From: Polytrichum commune
Lineage: Eukaryota; Streptophyta; Polytrichopsida; Polytrichales; Polytrichaceae
Assembly (NCBI GenBank): GCA_950295325.1
Contig: OX485804.1
Coordinates: forward strand, 60,978,533-61,042,532
DNA length: 64,000 bases
Direction: 5' to 3'
Shown piece after piece: positions 36,223 through 47,400 of this stretch. The translations under genes and the position numbers were made by a program. Each line of letters starts with the position of its first letter. Position 1 is the stretch's first letter. Below the pieces are notes generated by a model, which saw only the letters and a program-made list of their open reading frames with translations, was not told where the DNA came from and did no database searches.

Positions 36223-38477
36223 TTGGTTCATCATCTAGAGGTGGTCATGGACAAATTCAGCACTCTTGCGTCTCCAAATTATCGTAACTTTGTATCTAGA
36301 TCAAAGCATTTTTTACGTAGTGAAATGAGAACTATGGATAGTATTATGGCACTTAAAGACCACTCTGCTTTTAAGTTTGTCCATGGTAGTCGGTTACCAG
36401 GGCAATCAAAAGATAAAGTGTTTATTTTTAAGATGTCTGTAGATCTTCTAGGTAGTGGTGTGGAACTTGTGAGGAAGATGCATGTCGGGGGGAATATGGA
36501 GAATTCATGGATTATGTTTGACCATGTCAAACGTTTGAAAGACTGGACGACAATGAATTCTCATGTGTACGTCAGTCGATACTATAAAGTGTTAACCATT
36601 GCGTGTTGCGACATGCAATTTGAAAATAGTACAACACAAATTCTCTTTTGGAAATATTTGAATTCTGTCATGGCAAAAAATGGTATACCAAACGTAAATT
36701 TCAAAGGGTTTATGGCTGATAGTGCTCAAGCTAATTGGAATGCGGTGAGGACGATTTACGGGGATAGTCACCCAAGTCTATCCATGGTTGCATGTGAGCG
36801 TACATGTCTTTTTCATTAGTTTGCGAGCTTGGATAAGGTAACCCAAAAGTATATCAAATCATCCTTGCAATTTCAACACAAGCAAATATGCAAGGATTAC
36901 AAAGACGCGAAAATGATGGACGACGCTGAGACTAAGTATCATGTAATTCGTTCTTGGTGGTTGTCATCCGGAGCTGCCTCGGAAGAAGGCATCCTTGGCC
37001 TTTCAGAGTGGTTGGGTTTTTGGCACTTTCGTTACAGACAATGGGGTGGTCATATGCTATTTGTAAGTACATATTAAAATTCATTATTCAATGTCATTCA
37101 TTTTTCTTCTATTGTTATATATATCTTATATTTTTTTTGTCCTCATATTTGTGTGTTGTTCATAGGATATGACAATAGAAGAACGTGTGAAAATGCCAAC
37201 ATGCAACCTTGCAAAGACTGTACACAACAAATGGCTCCAACAGTCCGGCAACAAGATGACTTGTTTATATGAAGCTACAGTGGACAACATGATCCATGCC
37301 TTCATGTAAATTGCAAATTACCGGACATGGTTGAAAGGGGGGTTTGATGGTAAAGGTCCTGATTCGGCATCCTTGAAACTCAAAGCGGCTGCCAGGTGTG
37401 GAGATCCAAAAATGTTGGCTGATGCCATGAAGTCTTATCCAGAAGACGTCAACACTAGAGATTGTGCATTGGAAGGGTCAGAGCTCTTTGGTTCCACCAA
37501 ACGCAAACTCAACCTACCACCGGGTGCTGATTGTGACTCTCATCGATCCGACAAAGTGAACTATTTCATTTCTCGTCCCAACACCCGAACAACTTGTTAA
37601 CGCATAGAGAATCGTTGAGTTCTACAATTCATGATTGTCTTGCTTCTAAGTGGCATATTGCAAGATTGCCACGCAACTCAACCAAACGATGTTGGACACT
37701 GCAAGCCATTACAGGGACTATGTGCAATGCCAAAGTCGGGATTGGGAAACATAGCACACCTGCTCCAACATACAAAGGGCTCAGGAAGAAATTTCGCTCT
37801 CCCAACAATGTGGAGTATTAATTTTGGTTTTGCCCTAACGACATTAAGCACTGTATGAGTGGCAATAAGAAGAAATATGTGTTGGATTGGCCTATAGTAT
37901 CCAACACGTGGCCGGTGAAAATAGGTACCAATTTTTCGAGAAAGAAGGTTTTAGCACTTGAAGATGCTGGATTTCAACTACAGCAGAGGGAGGCATTGTC
38001 CCCTCGTCGTAGGCTTTCAACAATCGCAACTCTCCTCATCCCTCGCTCGCATTTTTACATGCCACCAAACCCAGACGCCCACCCTACATTCAGGTTTGGG
38101 AAGACAATGCGTCGTAATCCAAGAGCACCGCTAGCGGATTACAAAAACAAATGGGAGAGCGCCAGACTCATGGAAGGTTATTATGTGGTTGGGGTCACTG
38201 CCATTTCATTTCTGGGCTTTGGAGTGATAATCAACATTGACTCCAAACAGGATATCACCTACCATGTCACAATTGGCGACATCCCGCATTGCACATGCTC
38301 GGATTTCACAAAAATGCCCTCTCATGCATTGGGAAATAAAAGAAAATGAGTGTATTGTAAACATCTTTATTATGTGTTTAGATTTTTGTGCAAGGTGGAT
38401 TACGAAAGTGACAAGATCATTCATGCACTTACATATACCTATAATAAGGTCATACGACTACTTGCACTTGTTGGTAT
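36223..38477 (+). pseudogene. SWIM zinc-finger transposase-like gene, decayed
   Basis: Exons 36223-37062 and 37166 onward join in phase by GT-AG. The first exon holds KGFMADSAQANWNAVRTIYG, the Asp-containing core typical of MULE-like or SWIM transposases. ERTCLFH follows and then, after a stop, RSWWLSSGA and FWHFRYRQWGG. The 3' part ends with CTCSDF and, 21 codons later, CKHLYYVF, a CxC-CxH SWIM zinc finger. Breaks are TAG at 36817 and TGA at 38347 (both at expected Trp codons), TAA at 37307 and 37819, and a frameshift near 37590. The N-terminus is not resolved. It is divergent from the methyltransferase-like gene, across the palindromic array. Similar proteins are known to me from moss and lycophyte genomes. 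Confidence 0.65.
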
Positions 38478-39178
38478 TGTAGAATGTGAGTAGTATTGCA
38501 AGTGTTCTATTAAGCAGCATGTATTTGAATGTCAATAGATGACATGTTTTGGTTTGAATTATTATAATAAAAATTAGCAATGGACTGAAAGTATTTCAAA
38601 TGTTTCAGTAACTTCATTTCTATTTAGACTACGACCCAACCGTGAGCGGTTTGATTGATTCACACGGATAAATAATAACAAGTTTCTAAAAATAAAAAAT
38701 AATCAAGAAGATTCTACGCACATCCGCGTAGTAACCTCTTCTTGGTATCCGCTTATAAATTATTCATGTTTTATCACTAGCTCAATTTGGGATAGCACCA
38801 GTTAATGTAACCAACCGGATTCGAACCCGGGTTGATCTAGACCTAATACCAATCTCTTATACAACTCGCATCCACAGTCGGATGTCTCAAAATCTAGTAG
38901 CTACCTACACATTCATTATTTCTTATATCTAATTTCCTTGTTTTTGTAGATTGTGGGCCTTAACTCAGCCCGTGAGCGGTTTGAGTGGCTCACAATTATG
39001 GCACCTACATATACATATAATGAGGTTATGCACCTACTTGAACTTGCTGGTGTTGTGGAATGTGAGTATTTGTGCAAGTGTTGGTTGTAACTACATGTAT
39101 AAGGATGTCAATAAATGACATGTATTGATTTGGATTATTATAATAAAAATCAGCAATGAATTGAAAGTGCTTTAAATG
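38431..39178 (+). repeat. Duplicated 3' end of the SWIM transposase gene
   Basis: Segment 38431-38603 (from ACATATACCTATAATAAGG through GAATGTGAG to AAAAATTAGCAATG) is repeated at 39002-39178 with about 80 percent identity. The second copy keeps the open codons YTYNEV-HLLELAGVVECE without the upstream gene. A second shared block, CCGTGAGCGGTTTGA, occurs at 38639 and 38968. The two copies are separated by about 400 bp. Confidence 0.75.
38790..38900 (-). ncRNA. tRNA-derived SINE-like segment (B-box match)
   Basis: On the minus strand GGGTTCGAATCCGG at about 38816-38830 matches the RNA polymerase III B-box GGTTCGANNCC exactly. It is preceded by GATGCGAGTTGTATAAGAGATTGG. I could not place a confident A-box, tRNA cloverleaf or 3' tail. 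It lies in the spacer between the duplicated transposase 3' ends. Confidence 0.3.
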
Positions 39179-39179
39179 A

Positions 39180-41130
39180 TCCATGGCAATAGGGCCCTTT
39201 CACGTGTGCTTCATTTAAAATACTAGCAATTTATAATTGAAAATATGCAATTGATTTGTCAAAATTATGGTTGTGTACCCTAAACCCGTGTGTCTCTACT
39301 AAATTTGGATTCATTGCTCATATGTTACTGCTCATTGTTCATGCATTACTGCTCACCGCTCACCGCTCACTACTCATCGCTCATAAGATAGCTTCCCTCG
39401 ATAGCGGACGTGATAACCAAACCACTTGCAAAAGATAGGCATGAAGCTTTAACAAAGGCAAATGGGTTTAGAAGCCTTTGACTATTCGCAAAGTGTGAGT
39501 GTAGGAGGTAGAGCATTAGATTGCTCATAGTCAATAAAAATGTAATGAAAGAGGCATGAGAAAGAATAAGGTTAGAATAAGGCTACAATGCTAGTCCAAA
39601 GATGGATAAGAGTTATCCCATATTATTTGTATGAAACAATGAAGAGAAGAAAAACAATAAAATGCAAAGCAAGGAGAGCATGAGATCATTTCACTTCAAG
39701 CATTATTCATATGCCTTTGTATATGTGTATATGTGTATATGTTTGTGCAATCTTATCTCTAGTCCTATTTTTATCTAATAAGGTAAAGTTCTAAGTTCAT
39801 ATATACCTTTGAATAAGTCATCTAAAATATTTCACTATATACATGTAGGGTCGCGAGTCAATATGTATAGTATGAGAGGTCCTCGTTTATTAGATATGAT
39901 AAGGTCTTGTTTTTTATATTGGCATCATATACATATAAAAAACATATACACTATCAGTTGTCGGTTGAAAAAGCACTGTTATTTGTGATTATTATTATCA
40001 ATAATAAACCATTTAAAAGAAATCATTGTTCAACATCCCCAACCCAGTTTTTCCAAGACTTCGTAACTGTTTGAAAGTTAGTCATTTTATTTTTTAAAAA
40101 TACTTAAGAAAAGTGTATGGTTAATAAGGATTAATCAAACATGTTCATACAAAGTGAATAGTGAGTTACATCATTATGTCACTCTTGAATCATCACCCAT
40201 TACATTGATCCAGTTCATACAAATCAACACCTTAATGTTGATGTAATGAGGCAATTTCAATTTTGTTTACAGTGGAAGTTTCACCTTCAAGAACTCCACT
40301 TTCTTCTGGTAGTAAATTTGAGCATGGTCGTTTCTATAATACAGTTTTTATTTATTTTGTATTGTTTCTTCATTCTACCGAACAAGGATTTGACACTTGG
40401 CACAAACGATGACCATGTAGAAGGCATCATGGAGTTTTCCATAATGGGAAATCCACAACATTAACTCCCCCCCCCCCCCAAAAAAAAAAAAAAAAAAAAA
40501 AAAAAACATTTAATTTTATCAAACATGCCTTTCTTGCTAAAGATTGGAACTCTTTCTACCTCATAGGAAAGAAATTAGATTAACTTCACTTCAAGGACTT
40601 TCTTAGCTATGAATGTGAATCGTACCTAAAGCAACTAGTGATGCCACCCCAACGCAAAATCATTTCAGCATACTGCACCTCAAATCATTTATCTTTGGAG
40701 ATTGAGATAGTCCACCACTTTTTCTCTAACAAATGTAGTTGAGAATGAAGCAATCTTTGTGTTGGAGTGTCCCCTCTACAAATCAATTAGAGTTAGGCTT
40801 CCTTCCCTATCTCAAGTTTTTCTTCCAATTGGACCTTGAAGTTCATATTAGCCTCTATCATACTGAGGCCACTTTAATTTGTTAGCCTTTTTGACATCAT
40901 CCTAATGTATTTTTTATTCCCATAAGCCTTTAGGCTCCCTAGACTTTCAAATCTATTTCATTTCATTGTTTCGACTTTCATTGATTAAAAATCACCAATT
41001 TGGAGTCCATCGACTCTCATTTATATATTCTTCGCAATTAATGTTTTGTTAGGAAGTCTCCTCACTTCTTAGATCGACCCTTTTAGATATTGAGAGCATT
41101 TTTTCCTCTCTAGTAAAGGTTGGTTTACAT
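39180..41130. other. Intergenic with simple repeats
   Basis: Short degenerate repeats of CTCAT/CTCACCG occur at 39317-39384. A run of 13 C followed by 27 A occupies 40467-40506, which looks like a retroposed tail or polymerase-slippage site. No gene is supported. Confidence 0.5.
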
Positions 41131-41132
41131 TG

Positions 41133-41967
41133 CACTAAATAATCCTATAATTATGGGCCACGGTAATTTTCTAGAGCCCATGTTGATTCTCATACTAAGA
41201 ATGAGTGTGGGCCACATTAATGTTCAACCCACGCTAAATTTCTAGTAGAAAATCAACATGGACCACAATGATTGTTATCCTATAATAGTAATGTGGGTGA
41301 TTATTTTATTTTGTGTTGCTTTTGTCCTACAAGAATATTCAATGTGTTGCATAACATTAAGTAGCAAGCCCGGATTGACCTTTTCAAAAGAGCATCAAAC
41401 CGGCGTGTGCCTGTTTGATGCTCTTTCAAGAGCAAAGGTAGCACTAAGTTTGAGTTTAAGTTAGGCTATTTTTAATTTATTTGGGTAGTTACTTTTAATT
41501 CTTAGAATTAATTATGTCGGTTTCTAAGACAAAACTAATGCCAAGTGGTGGTAAAGGTTCTGATATAGGCTAAATTACAATCTAAACACATCTAAATAGC
41601 TATAAAGCAAACGGGAAAGTTGGTGAGGTCAAAAAGGTAATTGCACTTTTTGGATAAGTCTCTCGACACCCGCATTGGAAACCTCTTTGATACCTTTTTG
41701 AAGCTTCTAAATTTGATTAATTATTCAGTCATTCACCCTTGCTTTGCAAGCTTTTCCCTTCTTGTTCAGGTCAATTTGTGAGTACTCAAAGGGTACCCTC
41801 CTAGCATTGCTACTTAATGTTATGTGGTCTGAGGTCTTTATGAAGATTTAGGGAAAGACCCAAGGTCTTAGACCCACATTTATTCCACCTTGACTAGAAA
41901 ATTAATGTGGCCCACAGTAATTGTTTCTACGCTAATTTTCCACCCACACTAATAGGACTATTTAGTG
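41133..41967. mobile_element. Foldback element, about 835 bp
   Basis: CACTAAATAATCCTAT at the left and, in reverse complement, CACTAAATAGTCCTAT at the right form inverted ends. Inverted copies of GTGGGCCACATTAAT with TTTTCTAGT lie internal to them (41209-41275 against 41876-41935). Flanking duplication is unclear. No transposase is encoded. Confidence 0.55.
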
Positions 41968-44370
41968 TAGTGACTAGAGACCATGACCATCGTTCTCTAG
42001 AATCTCTCATTGGTTGAAAAAATGAGTGGTGTTCACACTTTGATGTACACTTGGTCACCTAAAATAGAAGTGATCATGAGTGAGCATGTTTGAAAATGGA
42101 TGAGAAAGTGACATGAAATCCTACATTCCAAGAATGGATAACATTTGGTGATCACACAGATTTTGCAACAACAGAACCCAAAAAGGTTGTCATCAATGAA
42201 AAGTAATGATGACCATGTCAAGGAAATTTTATTTTTTAGTCATTTCTATTTTTATGATTATTCAATTTTATTGAAGCGTATTTTTTTTACCTTTCATTTT
42301 AAATCCATAAAGTTTAACTTTCATTAAAAACACTACATCCCCAATTTAAGTCCACCTCACACTATGACATGTGGCCAAGGCTTTCAAAATGTGACAGGAT
42401 TTCTCTTGGTCATGGTCTTTGGACCACTAACCACGACAAAGATAAATCATTTTCATCAATGTGACTGGTCACACGTGTAAAACAGCCCTAAGTTTCTCAA
42501 TTCACTGACAAGGAGAGGAAATTTCTTTCTCTGATTTGCATTCACATCTGACTTCGCCAATACTACTTGCATTGAAAGACATCTACAAGGTTACGAGGTC
42601 CATCCAAATCAGGAAACTCTTCGAATTTCAAGATTCGTGTAATTGGAGTTCAGAATGACTATTTGTGATGAAACACAAGAAATTTGTGTACCAGACTCCT
42701 CCGTCTCAATATCTTAATAGTTGTATTTAGTGTAAATACAATATTTACAAATTTTAGTATGCAATTCTATAACAATTTACTGTATTTCTCATTGTTTGCC
42801 AACAAAGATCAAATTGGTTGTTTGGACATTATTGAACACTAACATCTTTACTTGGTGTGAATTTACATTAGTAGTAAAAAAAAAGATAGAGTATTGTGTA
42901 ACTCCAACTGGTAAGTGACACTAAATACAATATTTAGTGTAGTGGATTATGTCTCCAAGGTGAGGCCACCATGTGCATTATCACATGGTACCTGGACCAT
43001 CCAACTTCAAGGCTACAAGATGCATTGTAGCATTCCATTTTACCAAAGTGCGCTAAGAGGAGATGAAGTATGTGGGTATTATTCTGGTCCGCTTTTTATG
43101 TTCTCCAACTTCTACCAATTAGATTTACCCAAAAAAACTCTACGAAACATCTGCAAAAACCAGATTGAAAAATGGACCTCCCTGATTTAATTATGGTTAT
43201 CAAAAGTGCATGTTTGTTGATTTCTTAAGTGGATACATAGGTCCTCCCAATCGTGTTCACTATTGAGTGTATAGTAGTAATTAATACTTGAAGGCGTAGT
43301 CCATTCTCTTTTAAACATGTGTCTTTATGGATTTTGCTCTTTGATCCTCGCTGAACCACATACCAATCAAATCTAGGGCCCCAATTCAGAAATTGAGCCA
43401 CTTAAGAACCATATACCTTGGTCAATAGCCACGGTTCGACAGAAATAAAATTATTCAAAATGCAGAAGTGGTGGGGACTACAAGATTTCCCTCTCCTGAG
43501 GGGAATCATCTCACACAAAGCCCAAGTCTACTCAACAAAATATTAACATCAGGGTAACTGGTTGCATGTTAGATTTATTATGGACACTGACATACTGTAC
43601 GCAATTAGGTTATCCCACATTGATATATTGACATTCCCCACTATTTTTAATATTTATTATCACGGTAAAAAAAATTCATAGATCCTGTGGTTTTTATACT
43701 GATGAATAAACAAAATTCTAAGCTTTTATGATCCGAATGTGACCCAAAGTAATTTGCAGCAGGGCACCTGTCTCAATGTCTGGTAACTACAACCTTGTAC
43801 AGAGAAGATGGTTGTGCCATTGCTTGCAGAAATGACACCTGCACATCTCACCAGTCTCACAGATCCACAACCTATGACTCAACATATGCTCCAGTTATAT
43901 CTAACAAACCCCTAATGTAAACATTTCATTCCACATCTCTGCTAGCAAGAATGTGCATGTACATTTACACAATTGAAAGTTACCAGACTGAGAAAAACAC
44001 ATATGAAAGCATCACTGGATATTGAATGACATAATATCAAAGGGGAATAAGCTGCTCAAAAACCAGCCCTCCTTCCACAATTCAAATTGATGAGAAGCTG
44101 TTTGCTTAACTCGGCATTGAAAGCTAAGAGATGATATCAACATCAATCTCCAACAACCCTAAACACAAAGTCTATCTGGACACCAATTCAAGTAGAATTT
44201 GACACAGCCCTGCAAATATTCGGCTGACATCATGAGTGTTAAATGATCATGGCTCCTTTATGAGCTCTGGGTGAATGCCTACGACTGCAAAAGAGAGAAT
44301 GTACAATACAAGTGGTGGGAGTAGTTATGAAGTGCAACTAATACCATCGACAAAAGGTATAAAGAAGCCC
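41968..44370. other. Intergenic DNA
   Basis: No gene is supported. TATTTAGTGTA-type motifs recur at 42726 and 42927, related to the termini of the preceding foldback element. A family R1 copy lies at 43228-43385. The 3' part probably includes the 3' untranslated region of the SPPL gene. Confidence 0.4.
43228..43385 (+). repeat. Dispersed repeat family R1, copy 4
   Basis: It contains GTAGTCCATTCTCTTTTAAA, CATGTGTCTTTATGG, TGATCCTCGCTGAACCACA, ACCAATCAAATCTAGG in the same order as the 63.7-kb copy, plus the upstream block ATAGGTCCTCCCAAT-GTGTTCACTAT. Confidence 0.8.
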
Positions 44371-44374
44371 CTAC

Positions 44375-44425
44375 CATTATCACCAAATCTTCTGATTTAG
44401 GCTTATTGAGCTTTATATCGTTGCC
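44375..44425 (-). other. Possible alternative terminal exon of the SPPL gene
   Basis: TTTGCAG precedes, and GTAGGG follows, a 51-bp block 44425-44375 (GGCAACGATATAAAGCTC and so on) that looks splice-bounded. It lies below the stop codon of the main model. Spliced from a weak donor just before that stop, it would swap only the last few residues; otherwise it is 3' untranslated sequence. Confidence 0.3.
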
Positions 44426-44485
44426 CTGCAAATAATATAATTGGAACTCAACCATTCAGTTGAAATGTAGCTCAGACAAGCAATG

Positions 44486-47400
44486 TCAACAAGTCCTGTT
44501 TAAGGAGTCTTGTCTCTCCTCGGGGTTGAGATCAGCGTCAATTAGAGATAGATCTTGATCTCCCTTAGTCCACATGGTCTTCAACTCTCCCCTCCACCAA
44601 CCCAGCACAATGACAGTGCCTGGACATGCAGTGCTGGCTGGTGAGTTTTGTCACAAATTCATGACTACCTTTCTAGATTTGATGAAGACATTGCTAACTA
44701 TACTGCACATCAACCTTCACAAAAGGACCATGCTGCCTCACAAAAGCGAAAGAGACTTACTAGGACTGATGAAAAATGCTAGAATCACACCATGCACATA
44801 GCCACACCACAAACATGGTCCAGCATAATACTACTTACTGCTCCCTGTCCTCTCCTAAGATGTAGAACCACCACGCACACAACCGACAATACATTCTGCT
44901 GTAGGAACAATAACGAAACTACAATCACAACAACTTGCCATACCTAGGGTGCAAGGAACAATATAAAGCAGTGCAGGCTGCCCATTGCCATCCATCAAAT
45001 TAAGTGCCACATAGGTCCACAATAAACCTGTACACCAACCGCCTTCTCATTAGTATTCTGCAGCAGACAATGAGTCTCCACTTTAAATGAACAAACACAA
45101 GCATCTTTCTTCACTGAAGCGGGAGATTTCTATTGCTCAGCTCATGCTATCTAGCAAAACTCTTCGCAAATTCCAGATGTCTAAAAATGTCCAAATGTGC
45201 AGTGAAACTTACCGAGACCATATCCAATTGATGCCCACAAAAAGTAGCCCTTAAAGAGGCTCTTCTTTGCAACCCAATCATACCTGGACAGCAAAAGCAA
45301 GATAACACACCAGATAAGATTGCATTGAAAGAATATCATTCTTCTTGTGGTATAGACATTAATGGACCATCTTAACATCTTAAAATGAGCATACTTTCCT
45401 GGGAGGACAGCCTCTGTCTGCTTATAGTCATTCTAACTTCCAAATGATAGGGTTGTGCCAAAAGAGCAGAATACTACCGTAAGCAGAAAGAAACTAGAAG
45501 GCCCGGAAGTAAAATGTCGCCAAAGCCAATGATACTGTAGCCACCCCAAGGGTCATACAACCGGGGAACTTTTAATAGCATAGGGATGCTCTCTCCATTA
45601 CTCTTATCACCTCTGGCCACCTGACGCAACAACCCACCATTGATGAGCCATTGTTACCTACAAGGTTATGGAATGAGGAATTTTCCAACTACTTTTCTTG
45701 CTCTCAAAGATCCCAACTTGTGGTGCACATGAGAACACAGTCGCTACCAAAAGACTCTGAACAAACTAACCAACAACACATCACAATCTATAAATAGCAT
45801 CCAAAAAGGCCAAACCATGTATTTGGAGAAGGTGATGAGTTTGTTAGATGCACATACCACAATCATAACACTTTCTGCAAAAAAGAGGGGTGAAATGAAC
45901 ACCCAGAATATGTCATAAACAAAGGCCGCACTTAGAAGAACAGTAGAAACCTGCTCCAACCAACCACCCATAACATTAGAATGAGCTGAACTCATCCAAA
46001 AAGCAAGAAAACTAACAAGTGTTCACACCTGACCAGAGACCGAACTTCAGACACTTTTGCCAGATCTCTCAATCACCAAGGTCATCCATGAGTATCACAT
46101 CTGCATAAGAAATGGCAAGTCTCACCTTAATATTAGGTAAGCGAACAATCTGCAAGACAGTTAGCATCAAAGAAATACCCTGCACAAAGCCAGTGCCACC
46201 AACTGTCAACATACAAAACATGTAAACTCCACTAGTGAATTTGAGCAATATGCACTCCCTCAAGGAATCAGGATGTGAAGTAATAAAGATAGAGCAACAT
46301 AAGATACTCGATAACTTAAAATAATATATTGCATGGACATCAGACAATAATGACTATACAAGGATAAATTGAAACTAAGTACACAAACAGACAAATATCA
46401 CCAGTTGAACTTTGTGATAAAAAACAATTTTCAAATAAGGAAGGTTAGAAGAGGTACGTACAAGAATATCCTGGCCAATCCAAGCAAAACTAAGTTGTCG
46501 GTAAACTCCCCATAATATTGCAAACGTGAGACAAAAAGGAGCTACTGTGACTGAAAGAACTGAAACTGCTCCCAAGAGTGGCACATTGAAGTACGTTCCT
46601 GCTGCGCGAGGAAACCACCTACAATGCAACACAAAAAGAAGCTCACATCTAAGAATATAAATGTACAGGACAAACACATTGATAGACCAAAGGTTGTGAC
46701 AATGTTATTCACCCCAATTCCTTGAGGTTGACTCATAAAATCAAACTCATTGACACAAAAGGCACACCTACCTAGTTCAGGATATCTGCATGAGGAGACA
46801 ATATCAACTTGTCACATTGAGCACTATTATGCTGGTCACAAATTACCTTGAGAAAAGAGCCACCATGCACGTTTGCAAACCCTGCAGATCGAACCACAGG
46901 AAGAAAAAGATTCATGAAACTAGAACATACAGAAACCTTGACGTGTTCAATTTCTGTCACAAATTGTCCTGAAAAACCTCGCTGTATGAGGATTAAAGGC
47001 ATTATCAGCACCATATACAATGAACTTAATCATCTGTAGAATTCCAACCCCATCATCACCAGAGTATACTGTAGCAAAAGCAGTTTGTATTCAAGAAGGT
47101 GAAGAAATCAATAAACAAGAACCACAGTACCTCAAAACCACCGATACAGAAGATAATGACTAGTAGCCGTAAGAACCACTCTGACATAAAAAAGTACAAC
47201 AGCAGCAGAAACCCAGATGCCAACACCATAAATAGGCATGCTGATGCGACATTGATGTCCACAATGTCCTTGGTGTCCTGCTCAGTCTCAGGAGCAGAAG
47301 GGTCTCCTTCCTGCATATAAACAACAGTATACACAGATGAGCAGAGAGACATACATGAAGTTTATTATATCAAATCATCAATGGGCAGATAGGATAGCGA

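Noticed and set aside
38790-38900. True tRNA gene
   Set aside because: Only the B-box matches; no A-box and no cloverleaf could be drawn, so it is listed only as SINE-like.
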